Source of the DNA: CBDDRG01 sp051306415
Lineage (GTDB): Bacteria > Pseudomonadota > Gammaproteobacteria > Pseudomonadales > Porticoccaceae
NCBI GenBank assembly: GCA_051306415.1
Contig: JBPPNE010000257.1
Coordinates: forward strand, 1-17,851
Length of the DNA stretch: 17,851 nt
Reading direction: 5' to 3'
The position numbers were made by a program, and so were the translations under genes. The notes under the pieces were generated by a model. That model was not told the origin of the DNA, did not search any database, and saw only the letters and a program-made list of their open reading frames with translations. Shown in pieces: positions 14,772 through 17,851 of this stretch (position 1 is the stretch's first letter; every line of letters starts with the position of its first letter).

Positions 14772-16226
14772 TCAAACCGACGACGGAAACATCGCCCACA
14801 CCAAGCCGGCCATTTTTTCGATGCAACGGACGACCTGACAACTGTAGCCAAATTCATTGTCATACCAGCAGTAGAGCACACAGCTATTACCATTGACGAT
14901 GGTGGCCTGGGAATCGAACACGCAGGCGTGGCGGTCACCGACGAAATCCGTGGACACCGCTTCGGTGGAAATGGTGTAGCCGATCTGCTGTTGCAGTGGT
15001 GAATGCAGGGCCTTTCGGCGCATGAACTCATTGAGCTCGTCGCGGCTGGTGTCACGTCCGAGCTGGAGATTGAGAATCGCCATCGAGACATCCGGCGTGG
15101 GTACGCGGATTGCGTTGCCGGTCAATTTCCCCGCTAGCTCCGGAATCGCCTTGGCGACAGCCTTCGCCGCCCCGGTCTCGGTCAACACCATGTTGAGCAC
15201 GGCGCTGCGGCCACGGCGTTGGTTCTTGTGGTAGTTATCGATCAGATTCTGGTCGTTGGTGTAAGCGTGAACCGTCTCCACATGCCCCTTCACCAGGCCG
15301 AATTCATCCGCAACCACCTTCAAAATCGGCACGATGGCGTTCGTCGTGCAGGACGCCGCCGAAATGATGCGGGCGTCGTTGGTGATTTCGCCGTCATTAA
15401 TGCCATAGACAATGTTGGGGATCTTGTCTTTCCCCGGCGCGGTCAGGATTACCTTGGCAACGCCGGGAGATTCCAGATGTTGCGCGAGCCCCGCCTGATC
15501 GGACCAGACGCCGGTATTGTCGACCACAATCGCGTTCTTGATGCCGTACTGGCTGTAGTCCACCTCTTTCGGCGAGTTGGCGTAGATAACCTGGACGACA
15601 TTGCCGTTGCAAACCAGCCGGTTTTCTTCCTCCAGCACGCGGATGGTGCCCCTGAACGGTCCATGCACCGAATCGCGCCGCAGCAGGCTCGCGCGCTTAT
15701 TGAGATCGTTCGGGCTACTGCCCTTGCGCACGACGATCGCGCGCAACCGCAGCAACTCACCGCCACCGGCCTTTTCAATCAGTAGACGAGCGACCAGACG
15801 GCCGATGCGGCCAAAGCCAAAAAGTACAACGTCCTGCGGCTCAGGCAGTGGCTTGCGGACATTGACGATGTCCTCGCCGATGGCGTCGCGGAGAAATTGC
15901 GCGCGGCTGCGCCCGTTATTCTGATCCTTGAACTGGACCGTGAGCTTGCCAACGTCGATATGCGCAGGCCCCAGCGTCATCCCCACCAGAGTTTCGATCA
16001 TCGGACAGGTATCGAACTCGGACAACTCATTCTGCTCGATCTGACGCACAAAACGGTGGGCCTTCATCAGATCGGTAACCGCCAGGTTGACCATGTTGCG
16101 GCCATACATGTAGAGCGACACATTTTGCTCCCGATACAGCCTGCCAATCAGCGGGATCATGGCTTCTGCCAAGGCTTCACGCTCTTTCCAGTCCTTGAAA
16201 AAATCAATAGGTTGCGGTCGTTTCAT
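14772..16226 (-). CDS. Glyceraldehyde-3-phosphate dehydrogenase, GapB-like with N-terminal extension
   Basis: A 484-residue GAPDH. The classical enzyme is about 330 aa; here about 130 extra residues precede the Rossmann motif GFGRIGR (137-143). The catalytic site is intact: SAASCTTN with Cys293 and the base His320 (ETVHAYTNDQNLID). RGRSAVLNMVLTETGAAKA (338-356) and WYDNEFGYS (454-462) are also family hallmarks. At the end of the second Rossmann strand, the Asp that favours NAD+ in glycolytic GAPDH is not seen; the run is LRAIVVRKGSS (161-171), whose basic and Ser residues suggest NADP(H) or dual use (inference). The length and extension match the pseudomonad second GAPDH located next to nqr. 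The ATG at 16226 has an AGGGAAG ribosome site. A good promoter lies at 16282-16310. Confidence 0.93.
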   Translation of the reverse strand: MKRPQPIDFFKDWKEREALAEAMIPLIGRLYREQNVSLYMYGRNMVNLAVTDLMKAHRFVRQIEQNELSEFDTCPMIETLVGMTLGPAHIDVGKLTVQFKDQNNGRSRAQFLRDAIGEDIVNVRKPLPEPQDVVLFGFGRIGRLVARLLIEKAGGGELLRLRAIVVRKGSSPNDLNKRASLLRRDSVHGPFRGTIRVLEEENRLVCNGNVVQVIYANSPKEVDYSQYGIKNAIVVDNTGVWSDQAGLAQHLESPGVAKVILTAPGKDKIPNIVYGINDGEITNDARIISAASCTTNAIVPILKVVADEFGLVKGHVETVHAYTNDQNLIDNYHKNQRRGRSAVLNMVLTETGAAKAVAKAIPELAGKLTGNAIRVPTPDVSMAILNLQLGRDTSRDELNEFMRRKALHSPLQQQIGYTISTEAVSTDFVGDRHACVFDSQATIVNGNSCVLYCWYDNEFGYSCQVVRCIEKMAGLVWAMFPSSV

Positions 16227-16281
16227 CAGAATCTTCCCTGCCTTTGTTCGGAGGTTGAGAGGTTAACGGCTAGCGGGCATT

Positions 16282-16310
16282 ATTATCGGGATTCAACAGG
16301 GATGGCGCAA
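16282..16310 (-). promoter_or_regulatory. Sigma-70 promoter for gap
   Basis: On the minus strand, TTGCGC (16305-16310) and GATAAT (16282-16287) are separated by exactly 17 bp. The start would be near 16275, giving a leader of about 50 bases before the gap ATG at 16226. Two 6-bp palindromes, GCTAGC and GTTAAC, lie in the early leader. Confidence 0.5.
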
Positions 16311-16547
16311 CCAACTGCGGGCAGATGCGCTAGCTCGACGACGTGGCTTGATGCTGTGACCCGAGACCTGCGCCCTAGGCCAAGCATAAGACGAAGCAAT
16401 CATCAGAGCGTTGCCACAAGCGGGGTGGTAGCGAATGAAGGGGGCGAGACCGAGAGGAGGTGATCGACGCTCAACATCTCGCTGGGAACTGAGCGTGGTG
16501 TTGAGCCGGATATCGAGAGTGATGGGTCGTCGCGAGCAACCACACCC
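16311..16547. other. Non-coding stretch between the gap promoter and the manB stub
   Basis: Neither strand holds a convincing reading frame; all frames are closed after short runs with no recognisable protein. The only structure seen is the inverted repeat at 16469-16506 and a purine-rich run (GAATGAAGGGGGCGAGAC and following) near 16434-16460. With the adjacent phosphomannomutase stub it makes a gap of about 460 bp without an intact gene, unlike the compact rest of the window, and it looks like eroded sequence. Confidence 0.6.
16469..16506. repeat. Inverted repeat in eroded intergenic region
   Basis: GCTCAACA (16469-16476) and TGTTGAGC (16499-16506) are perfect 8-bp complementary arms around a 22-base loop. 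A competing 6-bp pair, CGCTCA (16468-16473) and TGAGCG (16490-16495), overlaps it. No T-run follows on either strand, so it is not a standard terminator. Confidence 0.5.
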
Positions 16548-16676
16548 CTACCCATCCAGCAAAGCCAATAATTCCTCGATCTTGGCTTCCATCAGTTGAC
16601 TATCATCCCGGCTTTCGACGTTTAGCCTGGCCAAGGGCTCCGTATTGGACAGGCGCACAAACCGGTGCATCCAGGG
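16548..16676 (-). pseudogene. 3' remnant of phosphomannomutase (manB/cpsG-like)
   Basis: Reading on the minus strand from 16670 gives 40 residues before a TAG at 16548. They include HRFVRLSNTEPLARLNVESR (2-21) and a tail LMEAKIEELLALLDG. The R-x-SNTEP-x-x-R-x-NVE pattern is the phosphate-binding loop of the C-terminal domain of phosphomannomutase/phosphoglucomutase (ManB/CpsG/AlgC family), and the following helix and stop sit where such enzymes end. Just upstream the same frame meets TAA (16677-16679), and the SDR gene ends 10 bp further on. All of domains 1-3 and most of domain 4 of a roughly 450-residue enzyme are therefore missing. It is a deletion or rearrangement scar, not a functional gene. 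No ribosome site precedes the Met at 16670. Confidence 0.75.
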
Positions 16677-16686
16677 TTAGCAGGCC

Positions 16687-17469
16687 CTAGTCAAACATCA
16701 ATCCCCCATCCACGTTCCAGGATTGCCCAGTGACGTTGCTAGATTCACCAGACGCGAGAAAGACCGCGAGATCGGCGATATCCTCGGGCCGGTTCGAGCG
16801 CCGTATCGGGATGCCCGCGTCAAAGGCAGTGATGATTTCCTCGACCGGTTTACCCTGCGCCTCGGCCTTGCCCTTGACCACCTCGTGATACAGCTCGGTG
16901 CGGGTTACACCGGGGCAAATCGCGTTGACATTGATATTGAATCGGCCCAGCGCATGGGCGGCGACGCGCGTCATCGCGATCACCGCGCCCTTTGACCCGG
17001 CGTAGGCGATATTCGACGTCGATGGATAGCCCTTGCCCGCGATCGAGGCAATATTGACAATCTTGCCGCCACCCTGCTCCTTCATGACTTTGGCAACCTG
17101 CTGCATACAGAAAAACAAACCCTTGGCATTGACGCTGTGAATCCAGTCCCAGTCCTGCTCCAACACCGCGAAAAAATCCAGGCTTTTGGTAACCGCGGCA
17201 TTGTTGACCAGAATATCGATGCGACCGAACCGGGCCTGAGTCTTGGCTACCAGTCCCTCTATGTCGATCAGACGACTGAGGTCCGTTTGCACAAACAGGA
17301 CGTCGGCTCCGAGCTCGGCAATATCCCTGACGACTTGTTCGCCCGAGGCCGGGTCCCTTTCCGCCACCACTACCGCCGCGCCTTCGCGAGCGAAGCGCAG
17401 CGCGATGACTCGCCCGATCCCGCGACCCGCACCCGTCACTACAGCGACCTGATTTGCCAACCTGTTCAT
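16687..17469 (-). CDS. SDR-family NAD(P)-dependent oxidoreductase
   Basis: A 260-residue classical short-chain dehydrogenase. It shows the cofactor loop TGAGRGIG (12-19), NNAA (89-92), the catalytic Asn114, Ser142 (IASIAG), Tyr156 and Lys160 (YAGSK), PG at 186-187, and a C-terminal RPEDIADLAVFLAS with VTGQSWNVDGGLMFD. An acidic residue after the second strand (VVVAERD, Glu37) points to NAD(H) over NADP(H) (inference). The substrate cannot be told from sequence; similar enzymes oxidise hydroxyacyl, sugar-alcohol or ring-diol substrates. The ATG at 17469 has AGAGGA 8 bases upstream and follows the CMD-family gene by 19 bp, so the two are an operon. The frame is open further upstream, but only into that gene. 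It ends 10 bp from the phosphomannomutase stub. Confidence 0.9.
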   Translation of the reverse strand: MNRLANQVAVVTGAGRGIGRVIALRFAREGAAVVVAERDPASGEQVVRDIAELGADVLFVQTDLSRLIDIEGLVAKTQARFGRIDILVNNAAVTKSLDFFAVLEQDWDWIHSVNAKGLFFCMQQVAKVMKEQGGGKIVNIASIAGKGYPSTSNIAYAGSKGAVIAMTRVAAHALGRFNINVNAICPGVTRTELYHEVVKGKAEAQGKPVEEIITAFDAGIPIRRSNRPEDIADLAVFLASGESSNVTGQSWNVDGGLMFD

Positions 17470-17488
17470 TGCGCAATTTCCTCTTTCA

Positions 17489-17851
17489 TTATTTGACCAG
17501 TTCTTGCACCAGCAGCATGCCCTCCACGGCCAGCGGCGCGCCGGCATAGGCAAATTCGGTGAGCATCAACTCCTCCAGTTCCACTTTGGTCACGCCGTGG
17601 CGGATGGCCGCTGGAATATGGATTTTGAGTTCGTCGGGGCGTCCCAACGCGGTGAGGATAGACACCACTACCAGGCTGCGATCCCGCCGTGACAACTCGG
17701 GCCGCGCCCAGACTTCACCAAACGCAAAGTCAATGCCGTAGGCATTGAGGGGCCCAAGCTTACCCGCCACCAGGATGCTCAAATCCTGATTCGGATCAGG
17801 CTTGCTTTTGCCGGCCAGCCGCGCCATCACTTCCGCGCCCCGCGCACGGCG
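17489..17851 (-). CDS. Carboxymuconolactone decarboxylase (CMD) family protein, 5' end outside window
   Basis: The frame holds 120 residues and is open to the right edge. An ATG (17827) and a GTG (17830) exist, but the residues before them (RRARGAEV) look like the usual CMD-family N-terminus, so the true start is probably beyond 17851. Recognisable blocks are FAFGEVWARPELSRRDRSLVVVSILTALGRPDELKIHI and AIRHGVTKVELEELMLTEFAYAGAPLAVEG, which match the PcaC/CMD helical fold. The AhpD-type CxxC peroxidatic pair is absent, so it is not a peroxidase-like member. Pairing with an SDR suggests a small catabolic operon for a ring- or lactone-type substrate (inference). Substrate unknown. Confidence 0.82.
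   Translation of the reverse strand, partial: RRARGAEVMARLAGKSKPDPNQDLSILVAGKLGPLNAYGIDFAFGEVWARPELSRRDRSLVVVSILTALGRPDELKIHIPAAIRHGVTKVELEELMLTEFAYAGAPLAVEGMLLVQELVK

Noticed and set aside
17489..17830. Complete CMD-family gene starting at GTG 17830 or ATG 17827
   Set aside because: The frame stays open to the window edge and the preceding residues look like the family N-terminus, so the gene is treated as truncated by the window.

Overview
The window reads as chromosomal DNA of a gammaproteobacterium. It carries the Na+-translocating NADH:quinone oxidoreductase operon with its own maturation genes (nqrABCDEF-apbE-nqrM), a soluble transhydrogenase (sthA), the lolCDE lipoprotein exporter and a GapB-type glyceraldehyde-3-phosphate dehydrogenase. 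From memory, the order DUF2062 - lolEDC - small periplasmic protein - sthA - nqrM/apbE/nqrF..A - gap resembles the pseudomonad arrangement. Na+-NQR and high-GC coding suggest a marine or brackish Pseudomonas/Cellvibrio-like lineage; the exact taxon is inference. Almost everything is on the minus strand.

Right to left along the minus strand: a carboxymuconolactone-decarboxylase (CMD) family gene runs in from the right edge (17489-17851), followed 19 bp later by a classical SDR dehydrogenase (16687-17469). Next come about 460 bp without an intact gene. This gap holds a recognisable 3' stub of a phosphomannomutase (ManB/CpsG) gene (16548-16676), an inverted repeat, and the probable promoter of gap (16282-16310). 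Then follow gap (14772-16226) and the nqr operon (7454-14601), whose genes overlap or nearly touch except for one junction. That junction, nqrE-nqrF, carries five tandem 14-bp repeats seeded by the end of nqrE. sthA (5828-7246) follows. After a plus-strand small periplasmic protein gene (5501-5794) come lolC-lolD-lolE (2061-5240), overlapping one another. lolE meets a plus-strand DUF2062 membrane protein gene (1546-2070) tail to tail. Last, a GntR/FCD regulator (597-1271) precedes prpB (1-515, truncated by the window edge).

How the genes work together: gap, nqr and sthA form a plausible redox hub. GAPDH makes reduced nicotinamide, Na+-NQR oxidises NADH to pump Na+, and SthA equilibrates NADPH and NADH. 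ApbE and NqrM mature the NQR complex: ApbE adds covalent FMN to NqrB and NqrC, and NqrM is needed for its metal centre. The GntR-prpB end is the start of a methylcitrate (propionate) locus, with a promoter whose start point is overlapped by a textbook FCD-type GntR operator palindrome.

I see no phage, transposase, CRISPR array, tRNA or rRNA. I found no convincing undescribed multi-gene system. The unusual items are local: the manB stub, the tandem repeat inside the nqr operon, the non-canonical apbE start, and the operator/promoter of the propionate regulator.
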